This document shows, in pieces, positions 1 through 7,735 of a stretch of DNA of 64,000 bases. Numbering within the stretch: the first letter of the stretch is position 1; each line of letters starts with the position of its first letter. The position numbers were made by a program, and so were the translations under genes. Below the pieces are notes generated by a model. The model worked only from the letters and a program-made list of their open reading frames with translations. It ran no database searches and was not told the origin of the DNA. Source of the stretch: Polyangium jinanense (GTDB taxonomy: Bacteria > Myxococcota > Polyangia > Polyangiales > Polyangiaceae); the NCBI RefSeq assembly GCF_028435365.1, contig NZ_JAGTJJ010000055.1:1-64000 (forward strand), read 5' to 3'.

Positions 1-916
1 TGCTCTTCGCCGCGTCTCCCCCGTCGATGCCGGTCCGCGCGAGCCGATCCCGCTGCGCGCATCCTCCGCGCCCGCGCTCGCCGAGGCGCCTGCGTGCCGC
101 AACGTGGTGAGCCTCGATGCGCGCCCCCCTCCGCGCTCGCCGAGGCGCCCGTCCTCGGCCGCTGCGCGCCGATCGATCGGGACGAGCGCACCCCATGCCG
201 CTTCCCTCGCCGATCCGCCTCTCGACGCCGCGCCCGTCCTCGCCGAGGCGCGCCCGCTGCGCCCGTCTGTCGAGACGAACGGAGCCGCGCCGCCCCCTGC
301 TCCCCGCGATGCCGGTCCGGCCGATCGTCCCCCGTCCGCGCCCGCCGAGGCCGAGGCGCCTCGCCGCGAGCCGCGCGAGCCGATCGGCGAGGACGAGCGG
401 CGCCTCGATGATCCGGGCGGCCCGGCGTCCCCTCGCGCCGCCGCCGCGCCCGCCGAGGCCGAGGTAGCTCTCGACGCCCGGCCGGCGCTTCCGACGCTCG
501 CCGCGAGCGCGACGCGCGAGGCTCACGAGGCCGGCCTCGATGCGCCCGCCGAGGCCGATCCGGATCACGCTCTCGACGCGCCGCCCGCGTCCGTGCACGA
601 GATCGCCGGGGCCGCTTCGAACGAGGCGCGCCTCGATGATCCCCCGGAGCTCTCCGAAGCAGCGGCGGCCGTCCTCGCGGCGGCGCGGTCCCTCGCGGCG
701 CTGGATCCCTCCGCGCCGATTCCCGCGCCCGTGCTCGTCCTCGAGGCGCACGTCGGCGGGATGTCCCTCGAGGAAGCGCGCGCGGCCGTGCTCGTGCTCG
801 TCACGCGCGGCGAGCTCGCGGCCGAGGCGGGCGACGACGCGAGCGGCCTCGCGCCGATCGATGCGTCCGGACGAACCATCGCAGCGGTCCGCCTCGCGAC
901 CGCAAGGCAGGATTGA
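1..916 (+). CDS. Ala/Pro-rich repetitive protein, 5' end outside window
   Basis: The reading frame is already open at base 2 and runs to a TGA at 914-916, so only the C-terminal 304 or so residues are visible. Most of it is low-complexity Ala, Pro, Arg and Asp, with recurring pieces such as PREPI, LDAPP and EARLDDP. The last 90 residues are less biased and look helical (EAHVGGMSLEEARAAVLVLV), resembling a small winged-helix-like tail in which a site of two helices is followed by a beta strand. No enzyme motif is visible. It overlaps the next gene by 4 bp, suggesting translational coupling. Function unknown; it sits in the element next to the tRNA-Thr gene. The repetitive part could be an artefact of GC-rich DNA, but the conserved tail and coupling favour a real gene. 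Confidence 0.55.
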   Translation, partial: ALRRVSPVDAGPREPIPLRASSAPALAEAPACRNVVSLDARPPPRSPRRPSSAAARRSIGTSAPHAASLADPPLDAAPVLAEARPLRPSVETNGAAPPPAPRDAGPADRPPSAPAEAEAPRREPREPIGEDERRLDDPGGPASPRAAAAPAEAEVALDARPALPTLAASATREAHEAGLDAPAEADPDHALDAPPASVHEIAGAASNEARLDDPPELSEAAAAVLAAARSLAALDPSAPIPAPVLVLEAHVGGMSLEEARAAVLVLVTRGELAAEAGDDASGLAPIDASGRTIAAVRLATARQD

Positions 917-1437
917 CCGTGCTCCCGAACCTGGCGGTCGAGGTGGCATTCTGGCAAAAGGCGTTCGGCCTCGATGATTGGACGATCGAGGCGCGCCACG
1001 TCGAGGATCTCCGGTATCCGTGCAATGAGGCGGGCGCGGGATACCCGACGAAGGGCGAACGCATGGCGGGATTGTGCACGGTCGATCGCAATGCGAGCAG
1101 CGCGAGGATCGCCGTTCGCACGCCTCGCACGCTGCGCCAGCTACGGCAATGGCCCGAGGCCGTCTGTCACGAGGTAATGCACGTCCTCGGCGCGGCCTAC
1201 CGCGCGCCGGGGTGGACCATCGAAAAGGAACACGTCGTGATCAATGTCGTTGCCCCGATGCTGGTCAAAGCGAAACGCAAGGATCCGGCGCTCGCGGCGC
1301 GCACGGCCAGGCTCTTCGCCGAGACGTGCCGGCGCTGCGTTGCTGCGCCCTCTCCGCCCACGGTATCGCCGATTATCGCGGAACCCGAACGAGTCGCCGC
1401 AATGAGTGTTTCGCCGCCCGCGTGCGGCGCTCGATGA
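913..1437 (+). CDS. Small HExxH putative zinc metalloprotein of the element
   Basis: This 174-residue protein contains CHEVMHVLG near residue 83, an HExxH zinc-binding and catalytic signature as found in gluzincin and metzincin-like proteases. The N-terminal third (FWQKAFGLDDWTIEARHV) resembles the start of phage and plasmid-borne metallopeptidase-like proteins that measure about 150 to 180 residues. A third zinc ligand is not obvious; the Glu of IEKEHVV about 20 residues further on is a candidate. Start is TTG at 913 overlapping the upstream stop; GTG at 919 is an alternative. There is no signal peptide, so it should act in the cytoplasm. The last 35 residues are Pro/Ala-rich. The protease role is inferred only from the motif. 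Confidence 0.65.
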   Translation: MTVLPNLAVEVAFWQKAFGLDDWTIEARHVEDLRYPCNEAGAGYPTKGERMAGLCTVDRNASSARIAVRTPRTLRQLRQWPEAVCHEVMHVLGAAYRAPGWTIEKEHVVINVVAPMLVKAKRKDPALAARTARLFAETCRRCVAAPSPPTVSPIIAEPERVAAMSVSPPACGAR

Positions 1438-1452
1438 AAGGAAGCATTCACC

Positions 1453-2799
1453 ATGAAAAACCCTCTCGGCCGTCTGTTCTCCGCTCTCGGGGGGACCTCC
1501 GCGCCCGCGCCCGCTGCGCCCCCGTCTCGCCCTGCATTGCCGCCCGCTCCCCCCTCGCCGCCCCCTCTCGAGGTCCGGCGCGCCGAGGCGACCGTCCTCG
1601 AATGCGAGCGCGCCGAGGCCGACGCACAAGCGGCGCTCGCGGCGGCCCGTCTGCCCTACGAGGACGCGCAGCGCGCGCATCAAGCGGCCCGTCGAGCGTT
1701 GCACGAGGCCGAGGACGCTGCCGCCTCGGCTCCCGACGACGACCGCGCGGCATCGACGCTCGCGGCGGCGCAGCAAGCCGAGGCGCGCGCCGCTGGGATC
1801 CTCGCGTCCTTTTCGCGGCGGCATGACGCGGCCCGCGCGTCCCTCGAGAGTGCTCGCGCGGCGCTCGCGGCGGCGCGCATCCGTCTCGAGGGGGCTCGCG
1901 CGGACGCCGATCGGGCCGAGGCCGAGGCGCGCATCGTGCGGGCCGGAGAGGACGCGCAGAAGGCGAGCGCGGCCTACGTCTCGACGCACCCCGGGCCGAA
2001 GCTCGCGGCGATCCTCGACATGTCGCGCAAGGCGTTCGGCGAGGCGCGCGCGCGTGCCGGAACCCTCCGCGCCGAGGTGTTCGCCGCTCTCGAGGCGGCC
2101 GAGGCGGGCGATCGGCGAGCGCTCGCGGCGGAGCCGCATCGGGCCGAGCAGATCAAGGCCGAGGCCGAGGAGCGCCGCGCCGCCGCTCGCGCCGTCCTCG
2201 AATCCCTCGCCGATGTCGAGCGCTGGTATGCGCACGCTGCGCCCGCGGTTGCCATGCTTGCGCTCGCGGGCGAGCTGGAACGCGAGGCGCGCGGGATGCT
2301 CGCCGAGCTCGCGGCCGAGGCGCACGAGGCCGGCGTCGATGCGCGCAAGGTGGGGAGCGAATTCGAGCCGGTCGATCCGAAGCTCGCCGAGGCGGCCGTG
2401 ATCCTCGGCCGGTTCCTCGGAGTGACCGCCGAGGAGCGGGGCGAGATCGAGCGCCGCGCGTACGCGATCGATATGGCGATCATGCGAGCGCTCTCGACGA
2501 ATTGGGCCATGAGCACGTGCCGCGTGCACGAGGGAAACCACGGGCGGACCTTGACCAGCGAGGAGCGGGCGCGCTTGCTTCTACGCGATCCGGGCGGGAA
2601 GCCCCGGGCGATGCTCCGCGCCGATCATGCGCGCCTCGTGGCGCAGGGCGATCGGACGGCGCTCGAATACGAGGAGAAGCAGGGTCGAGGGACGGATTCG
2701 AGGCTCGCGGCAATGCGGGCCGAGGACGAACGAAACGCGGCCGAGGCGCGCGCCCGCGGGCAAGGTCGGGACGGGCGCGGGATGTTCGCCACGAATTGA
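1453..2799 (+). CDS. Ala-rich coiled-coil protein, unknown function
   Basis: A 448-residue protein with a short Pro-rich segment at residues 15-40 and then about 200 residues of Ala/Glu/Arg heptad-like sequence that predict long coiled coils (for example EAEARIVRAGEDAQKASAAY). The last 110 residues are more varied and include RDPGGKPRAMLRADHARLV. A good ribosome binding site (AAAGGAAG) lies 9 bases before the ATG. It follows the HExxH gene by 15 bases, so the two are probably co-transcribed with the first gene. Structural or scaffold proteins of phage-like particles and conjugation-related proteins can look like this, but no family is recognised. Confidence 0.6.
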   Translation: MKNPLGRLFSALGGTSAPAPAAPPSRPALPPAPPSPPPLEVRRAEATVLECERAEADAQAALAAARLPYEDAQRAHQAARRALHEAEDAAASAPDDDRAASTLAAAQQAEARAAGILASFSRRHDAARASLESARAALAAARIRLEGARADADRAEAEARIVRAGEDAQKASAAYVSTHPGPKLAAILDMSRKAFGEARARAGTLRAEVFAALEAAEAGDRRALAAEPHRAEQIKAEAEERRAAARAVLESLADVERWYAHAAPAVAMLALAGELEREARGMLAELAAEAHEAGVDARKVGSEFEPVDPKLAEAAVILGRFLGVTAEERGEIERRAYAIDMAIMRALSTNWAMSTCRVHEGNHGRTLTSEERARLLLRDPGGKPRAMLRADHARLVAQGDRTALEYEEKQGRGTDSRLAAMRAEDERNAAEARARGQGRDGRGMFATN

Positions 2800-2978
2800 G
2801 CGCCCTGCCTCGCCGTTTCGTTCCATGTCGCAGGACGATCCAAAACGAGGCGGCCGTGGTCCCGGGTCTCGATCGGCTCGCGTGTGACGTCGCAGATCGC
2901 CACCGCGAGCCCCCCGAGGTGCGCTGTCCAGAGGCGTGATCAGTTGTCATGATCAGGCGCTTGATGTAGCCTGTCCAC

Positions 2979-3365
2979 ATGAGCACACGAACAACGATTT
3001 TCGACAAACTCAAGCGAGCCTTCGATGATGCTGCGGATTCGCCGCAAAAAAAGAATGAGATCATGTTGGCGGCCTCGGAGGCCGCTACGCGACTCTCCGA
3101 CGAGTTCTCTCGGTACGTCAGCACTCTCAGCGCCCAAAACGCACACGATCCCATAATCTGTGCACATCATGACGCGCGGAGTTTGCTCTGGCACTCTGTT
3201 GGCAAATATTACGAGGTATCCATTCACGAGGGGCCGCCATTGATCTTGCACGGCGAATACATGGTGCGCGACGCGGATAGGCCATTGTACGAAAAGACCC
3301 TCGCGGGCTATTGTAAGATCATCGAGGAAGTCTTGGATAGGCGACTCCGACTTGCTCCGCGGTAA
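2979..3365 (+). CDS. Orphan cytoplasmic protein, lower GC
   Basis: A 128-residue acidic-to-neutral protein without membrane segments or known motifs; it has a helical N-terminal half (FDKLKRAFDDAADSPQKKNE) and a mixed C-terminal half with LLWHSVGKYYEVSIHE. Its codon use is clearly less GC-rich than its neighbours, which points to recent acquisition. A plausible sigma-70 promoter, TTGTCA (2944-2949), 17-base spacer and TAGCCT, sits just upstream, inside a segment with two TGATCA palindromes. No function can be assigned. The lower GC and isolated position within the tRNA-linked element make it a candidate cargo gene. Confidence 0.6.
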   Translation: MSTRTTIFDKLKRAFDDAADSPQKKNEIMLAASEAATRLSDEFSRYVSTLSAQNAHDPIICAHHDARSLLWHSVGKYYEVSIHEGPPLILHGEYMVRDADRPLYEKTLAGYCKIIEEVLDRRLRLAPR

Positions 3366-3406
3366 TCGTCCGTAAAACCTGACAGACCATTCCAGGAAGG
3401 CCGCGG

Positions 3407-3778
3407 GCGCCCTGCATCGAGGCGCCCTCGTCCTCGGCCTCCCCCGTGACGGGCCGCGAGCGCCGCAAGGACGGCCGCGAGCTCGTGCACGTGCTCTTCC
3501 CCCGGGCGGCGCGGCTCGACGCGCGAGGACGGCCGCGAGCGCCCTGCATCGAGGCGCCCTGGTCCTCGGCCTCCCCCGTGACGGGCCGCGAGCGCCGCAA
3601 GGACGGCCGCGAGCGCCCTGCATCGAGGCGCCCTGGTCCTCGGCCTCCCCCGTGACGGGCCGCGAGCGCCGCAAGGACGGCCGCGAGCTCGTGCACGTGC
3701 TCTTCCCCCGGGCGGCGCGGCTCGATGCGCGAGGACGGCCGCGAGCGCCCTGCATCGAGGCGCCCTGGTCCTCGGAAT
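3407..3778. repeat. Mosaic A/B repeat array
   Basis: Two unit types alternate in the order A-B-A-A-B-A'. Unit A is 74 bp (3407-3480, 3539-3612, 3613-3686, and a 3'-truncated copy from 3745) and unit B is 58 bp (3481-3538, 3687-3744). Both end with the same GACGGCCGCGA tail. Copies differ at only one or two bases. Neither length is a multiple of three, so no single reading frame passes through the array and it is not a normal coding repeat. The 690-bp gap 3366-4055 contains this array and, after 3830, a less GC-rich stretch with arms GATATT and AATATC around a 19-base loop; no convincing gene was found there. Confidence 0.9.
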
Positions 3779-4055
3779 CGTTCGGCTCGACGCCCACGGC
3801 CGCGAGCGCCGCGAGGACGGCCGCCCGGATATTTGTCGACGGTCGAGCGGCGAATATCTGTCAATCGGCCCGGCCTGATCGCTGGCGCATCGAATACACG
3901 CACGATCAATGCTGCATGCGTGCGGCGTGGCATATCGCCTTCGTGCAACATGTGGCCAGGAAAAACGCTCGTCGTACGCAAATGAGCTTGCCACCGGGTC
4001 ACGGCCGCTCGTAAATCGAGCCTCGGCCGCCCTACGCGGCCGGGAGCGATGCACT

Positions 4056-4604
4056 ATGCAGCGCAAGGGACCCGAGCGCCCGACGGGCGCGAGCGGGGCG
4101 GGATTCGTCCGCCTTTTTGCCAGAGAACGGCCGCGAATTGTCGCGAAGCTGCGCCGGCTCGGTGTGCATGAGGCCGACGCGAACGACCTCGCGCAACGTG
4201 TGTTCTTGCAATACTCCCAGCTAAGCAGAGCGCCGCGTAACCCTGCCGAATGGCTCATGCGAACGGCGTGGTTCCTATCGATGAATTGGCGACGCCTCGC
4301 CCGTCATAGGGTCGAGGTGCTCATGCCAGGGAGAGACCTGCAAAGGTGCGCTCTCGACCCGTCGCCCGAGGAGCGCGCCGCGCTTGCGCAATGGTGTGAC
4401 CGCGCCGAACGGCTGCCGCCCGTCGAGCGCGCCGCGCTGCGGCTCCACCTCGAAGGCTATTCGATCGACGAGATAGCACGCAGGCTCGAGACCTCGCGCG
4501 CTACCGCTTGGAAACGATTGCACGCTGGACAAGAACGGCTGAAACGAACGGAGGGACGCCATGCAACGGCAATGGGTGGTCAACGAAGAGACGGGCGAGC
4601 GTAG
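4056..4604 (+). CDS. ECF-like RNA polymerase sigma factor (first of pair)
   Basis: The protein of 182 residues has the two-domain layout of ECF sigma factors. Region 2 is around residues 20-85 (HEADANDLAQRVFLQYSQ, then WLMRTAWFLSMNWRR) and region 4 around 115-165 (LPPVERAALRLHLEGYSIDE, then a helix-turn-helix in IARRLETSRATAWKRLHAG). The open frame reaches back to 3909, but the ATG at 4056 puts the start just before region 2 and removes non-family sequence. It overlaps the next sigma factor by 44 bp. Such factors often replace or supplement host sigma in mobile elements. No anti-sigma gene is seen nearby. Family assignment is good; the target promoters are unknown. Confidence 0.75.
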   Translation: MQRKGPERPTGASGAGFVRLFARERPRIVAKLRRLGVHEADANDLAQRVFLQYSQLSRAPRNPAEWLMRTAWFLSMNWRRLARHRVEVLMPGRDLQRCALDPSPEERAALAQWCDRAERLPPVERAALRLHLEGYSIDEIARRLETSRATAWKRLHAGQERLKRTEGRHATAMGGQRRDGRA

Positions 4605-5094
4605 CGAAAGGATCACGCTGGATCCGTCCGATCTAGAGAAGCTTCGGCCCTACGTCTGCGGTATTGCTCGCCGGGTAGGCGTTCTCGCTCCGGATCGTGA
4701 CGATTTGGCGCAAGATGTACTGTTGGCATTCTGGCGCTATTCGGAGGAGCGCCGGATCCGCGTTATCGATGGGAAGGCTGACGTGGACGCCGCACGGACG
4801 CTCGTAGCGGCGTTTGCAGTCCGGGCCGCCCGGCGCTATCGGCGGATCGCAAGGCGGAGCGGTGGGGGTCCGGCAGACGAAACACCCTCGCGCGGGGGGG
4901 ATCCCGCTCTCCGTTTCGAGGCTCGCGAAGCTCTGCGGATGGTCGAGCGATTGCCTCCGAACCTGCGCAAGGTGGTCGAGCTCGACGCGCTCGAGTACAC
5001 GACAAGCGAGACCGCCGATAACGTCGGCGTGGTGCTCGGCACGGCCAAAAGCAGGCTCTCTCGAGCGCGTGACTTGCTGGCGATCATGAGGTGA
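4561..5094 (+). CDS. ECF-like RNA polymerase sigma factor (second of pair)
   Basis: A 177-residue protein with sigma-70 region 2 at about residues 22-90 (YVCGIARRVGVLAPDRDDLA, with a DxxQD-like DLAQDVLLAFW helix) and region 4 at about 120-175 (LPPNLRKVVELDALEYTTSE, then VGVVLGTAKSRLSRARDLL, the recognition helix). Its start lies inside the 3' end of the preceding sigma gene (44-bp overlap, different frame), so the two are translated from one message. Sequence identity between the two is low, so this is not a recent tandem duplication. Function: promoter recognition for RNA polymerase, presumably for element genes. Confidence 0.8.
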   Translation: MQRQWVVNEETGERSERITLDPSDLEKLRPYVCGIARRVGVLAPDRDDLAQDVLLAFWRYSEERRIRVIDGKADVDAARTLVAAFAVRAARRYRRIARRSGGGPADETPSRGGDPALRFEAREALRMVERLPPNLRKVVELDALEYTTSETADNVGVVLGTAKSRLSRARDLLAIMR

Positions 5095-5266
5095 TCCACG
5101 GGAGCACGGCCGCGCAATAGCGGGCGCGCTGCGGCGGCGCTCCTCGCGGGCCGGTTACGCCGCGAGCTCGTGCCGCTCGGCGCGACGCGCACATGGTGCA
5201 GGGGGATCGGGAAGGGGTGAACCCCGGGCGAGCTCTCGACGGGCCGCCCGGGGCCATGGGAGCGGC

Positions 5267-5605
5267 CTACGCCTTCCGGCGCTTGCGGCTGCTCTTCACC
5301 GCCGAGGCCGGCGCTTCCTGGCCAGCGGGCGGGGGCTCGCCGAGGAGGGCCTGTAGGGCGACCGTAGCGCGCCGCGCGCCTTCGATGTCACCCGACGCAA
5401 GGGCCGCGTCGAGCATCGCCCGGAGGGCCGCGGTAGCCTGGACGAGGGGGCTCGACGGGGGGGCCGTGGTCCCCTCGGGTTCTCGTCGGGATTCTGTCGA
5501 GGGACCAGGAATCGCGGGGTTACGCTCGCCGATCGGCTCGATGGGCTCGACGGTCTCTAGGCCGATTCCCGCTGGTTCTAGCCCGATCGGCTCGATCTCA
5601 TATCC
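5267..5605 (-). pseudogene. 3' remnant of an element gene, N terminus lost
   Basis: On the minus strand a frame with natural protein character ends at a TAG at 5267-5269. Visible pieces are GDIEGARRATVALQALLGEP and a basic tail SSRKRRKA. Upstream the frame has repeated EPIG pieces (IEPIGLEP, VEPIEPIGE) like those in the protein at the left edge of the window. The frame is open only back to a TAG at 5615-5617, with no ATG or GTG before the conserved part, so the 5' end has been removed exactly where the recombinase remnant on the other strand begins. This is best read as a deletion junction. Function unknown. Confidence 0.6.
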
Positions 5606-5789
5606 TCTCCGACACTACGCGATCACCAGCTGGCTCCGCGCAGGCATCCCTGTCCACGTTGTCCAGCGGATGGCAGGTCACAAGCACCTGGCGACCACCC
5701 AGAGGTACGTGCACTTCATGAAGCAGGACCTCGAAGAGGCCGCCCGGCGCATGGCACAGGCTCAAGGGCTCAAGGAGGAGTCGTGGTAA
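5598..5789 (+). pseudogene. Tyrosine recombinase C-terminal remnant
   Basis: The last 60 or so codons encode the C-terminal part of a phage-type integrase: YPLRHYAITSWLRAGIP supplies box II Arg-His, MAGHKHLATTQRYVHF supplies the second His and the Tyr nucleophile. The first Arg, the core-binding domain and everything N-terminal are missing. An open frame continues upstream to 5193 but that part is the reverse of a different gene and has no integrase character. The remnant lies 98 bases from the 3' end of a tRNA-Thr gene, the classical position of an integrase next to its attachment site. It cannot be active alone. Confidence 0.85.
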
Positions 5790-5812
5790 CGCGCTGGTAA
5801 CAGCGTGGTAAC
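5784..5812 (+). repeat. Three TGGTAAC iterons with 11-bp period
   Basis: TGGTAAC occurs at 5784-5790, 5795-5801 and 5806-5812, each separated by four bases (GCGC, AGCG). The 11-bp spacing equals one helical turn, so a protein could load on one DNA face. The first copy overlaps the recombinase stop codon and all three lie between the recombinase remnant and the tRNA gene, where arm-type or excisionase sites are usually found. Binding role is inference. Confidence 0.6.
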
Positions 5813-5887
5813 GACCCTCCGGACCAACCCTGCGGGTGATCATCCTCGCGAGGTCTAACCCCGCGGAATCACCCAAGAAACGCCTGG

Positions 5888-5959
<72 letters not shown>

Positions 5960-6092
5960 GTTCCCGTCGAACGGGCGCGCAGTAAAACCATCTTCCGCGT
6001 CGCTTGTCAACGACTTTTTTCAACCCCCCTCCCAACGCCCCCAACCGCCCACCGAACGCCTCCCCCAATCCCCTCCCCTCTCCGCCGCAGCC

Positions 6093-6812
6093 TCACCCCT
6101 TCCCCACCCCCAGCATGCTCAGCCCCATGCACACCACCAGGGCACCAAGCTCCAGCCGCTCCGCTCTCCGCTCATCGAGCACCCGATCCCGCAGCCACAA
6201 TCCCACCACGTTGCCCCCCATCACCGCCACTGTCAGCACCGTCGCTCGCACCACCGTCTCCTGCGTCATCATCCCGCCGAGCCCGTACGCCGCCACCCGC
6301 CCCGCGTGCAGCGCCACCGCCGCCGCGGCGATCGTCCCCACGAAACGCTTGCCGGTCAGCCCCGCCGCCATGAACAGCGGCCCCACCAAGAGCCCCGCTC
6401 CCCCCGCCGTCGCGCTGATCGCCCCGATCCCCAGCCCCGCCGGCGTCATCGCCGCCGCCTGCGGCCTCCACGTGAACAGCCCGAACGCTCGCCCCAGCGC
6501 CGCCGCAGTCATCGCCAGCATCAGCCATCGCAGCACGCCCTCCGGCATCCACGCCACCATCAGACCGCCCAGGAAGCTCCCGGGCACTGCGCCCCAGGCG
6601 AACGCTTTCGCCGCCTCCCGGTCGAACTCCTCCCGCAGCAGCCACAGCCGGTGCAGGTTGCCGAAAAGCATCGCCGGCGCCGTCGACGCCAGCGCCGCCG
6701 CCGGGCCCCACACGAGCGACAGCCCGAGCAGCAGCAGGATGCCCCCGCCGAGCCCCGCCATCGTCGTCAGTATGCCCGCAAGAACCCCGAAAACCGGGAG
6801 AAGCGCCAGCAT
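6093..6812 (-). CDS. TauE/SafE family membrane permease
   Basis: A 239-residue hydrophobic protein with seven or eight predicted membrane helices. It has two related halves; the first starts with VFGVLAGILTTMAGLGGGIL, the Gly-rich signature of the TauE/SafE (formerly DUF81) sulfite or organic-anion exporters, and the second with AGLGIGAISATAGGAGLLVG. Length matches the family (about 240-260). A strong ribosome binding site GAGGAGGTG precedes the ATG. It is divergent from a LysR regulator 85 bases away, which probably controls it. Substrate cannot be told from sequence; sulfite, sulfoacetate or other small anions are usual. Confidence 0.85.
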   Translation of the reverse strand: MLALLPVFGVLAGILTTMAGLGGGILLLLGLSLVWGPAAALASTAPAMLFGNLHRLWLLREEFDREAAKAFAWGAVPGSFLGGLMVAWMPEGVLRWLMLAMTAAALGRAFGLFTWRPQAAAMTPAGLGIGAISATAGGAGLLVGPLFMAAGLTGKRFVGTIAAAAVALHAGRVAAYGLGGMMTQETVVRATVLTVAVMGGNVVGLWLRDRVLDERRAERLELGALVVCMGLSMLGVGKG

Positions 6813-6854
6813 CGCTTCACCTCCTCACGGCCAGACGTAGGGGCTGCTCCGCCA

Positions 6855-6885
6855 TCGGACCAATCGATTGTTCGGAAGGCTGTGA
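6855..6885. promoter_or_regulatory. Likely LysR-type operator in divergent promoter
   Basis: The 85-bp gap between the permease and the LysR gene contains a perfect 10-bp palindrome CAATCGATTG at 6861-6870 in a wider, weaker dyad TCGGAC...GTTCGGA. LysR proteins usually bind a dyad in exactly this divergent setting. Assignment rests on position and symmetry only. Confidence 0.4.
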
Positions 6886-6897
6886 TAACTTCGGCTG

Positions 6898-7731
6898 ATG
6901 CTGGATGCCCTTCGGCATTTCGTCCTCATCGCCGAACACGGGACGTTCACGAGGGCCGCGCGGCATGCGCACCTGTCGCAGCCGGCGCTCACGGCGTCCA
7001 TTCAGCGGCTCGAAGAGGCGTTCGGCGCGCGGCTCCTCCATCGGGACCGCGCCGGGACGAGCCTGACGGCCGCCGGACGTGTTCTCCTGCCACGTGCGCT
7101 GCACATCCTCGCGGCCATGGGTGATGCCATGCGCGCCGTGGCCGAGGTCGAGGGGCTCGAAGCCGGCGAGGTGCGGCTCGGCGCCGGCGCGACGGCGTGC
7201 ACGTACCTCTTGCCGCCCACGCTCTCGGCGTTCCGGGCGACGCATCCCGGAGTGCGCTTTCGTCTCCGTGAAGCGACGACGGCCGAGGTGCTCGACGCGC
7301 TCGAACGCGGGGAGATCGATCTCGGCGTGGTCACGCATCCCGAGGGAGAGCCCTGGATCGACGATCAGCTCATCCTCGTCGCCGCGCCGGGCCTGCCGGC
7401 GGAGGGCGCTCCTTTCGTGACGTTCGGCCGGGGCTCGACGACACGCGCCCTGCTCGACCAGCATTTTCCGGACGCCGACGTCGTCATGGAGCTCGGGAGC
7501 ATCGCGGCCGTGAAGGGGAACGTGCGCGCGGGGATCGGCGTGGCGCTCGTGAGTCGCTTCGCCGTCGAGCACGACCTCGCCCTCGGTCGGCTCGTCGAGG
7601 TGCCGCACCCGGCGACGCCCATCGTTCGGCCCATGCACATCGTGCATCGCGGCGAGGATCGCCTGCCCCCCGCCGCCGCCGCGCTCCGGCACCTCCTGCT
7701 CGCGCGCCGCGCCGCGCGGGCGAAGCGTTGA
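6898..7731 (+). CDS. LysR-family transcriptional regulator
   Basis: A 277-residue protein with the LysR N-terminal helix-turn-helix at residues 1-60 (FTRAARHAHLSQPALTASIQ, then RLEEAFGARLLHRD) and an inducer-binding domain of the periplasmic-binding fold from about 85 (EAGEVRLGAGATACTYLLPP). Length is slightly shorter than the 290-310 norm. It is transcribed away from the TauE-type permease and probably autoregulates and controls it. Its stop is 4 bases from the end of the convergent FHA-sigma54 activator, leaving no room for a separate terminator between them. Confidence 0.9.
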   Translation: MLDALRHFVLIAEHGTFTRAARHAHLSQPALTASIQRLEEAFGARLLHRDRAGTSLTAAGRVLLPRALHILAAMGDAMRAVAEVEGLEAGEVRLGAGATACTYLLPPTLSAFRATHPGVRFRLREATTAEVLDALERGEIDLGVVTHPEGEPWIDDQLILVAAPGLPAEGAPFVTFGRGSTTRALLDQHFPDADVVMELGSIAAVKGNVRAGIGVALVSRFAVEHDLALGRLVEVPHPATPIVRPMHIVHRGEDRLPPAAAALRHLLLARRAARAKR

Positions 7732-7735
7732 CGCT

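Noticed and set aside
1141..2541. A 466-codon frame opposite the coiled-coil gene
   Set aside because: Antisense Arg/Gly-rich shadow; the plus strand has a ribosome binding site and sensible coupling.
2824..2887. A 20-codon frame beginning ATGTCGCAGGACGAT
   Set aside because: Too short and without ribosome binding site or structure to support it.
3780..4002. Possible minus-strand regulator remnant (frames with RPGRLTDIRRSTVDKY and NIRAAVLAALAAVGVEPN)
   Set aside because: The two parts read like one small DNA-binding protein joined by a frameshift, but no homologous motif is certain and the frame runs into the repeat array.
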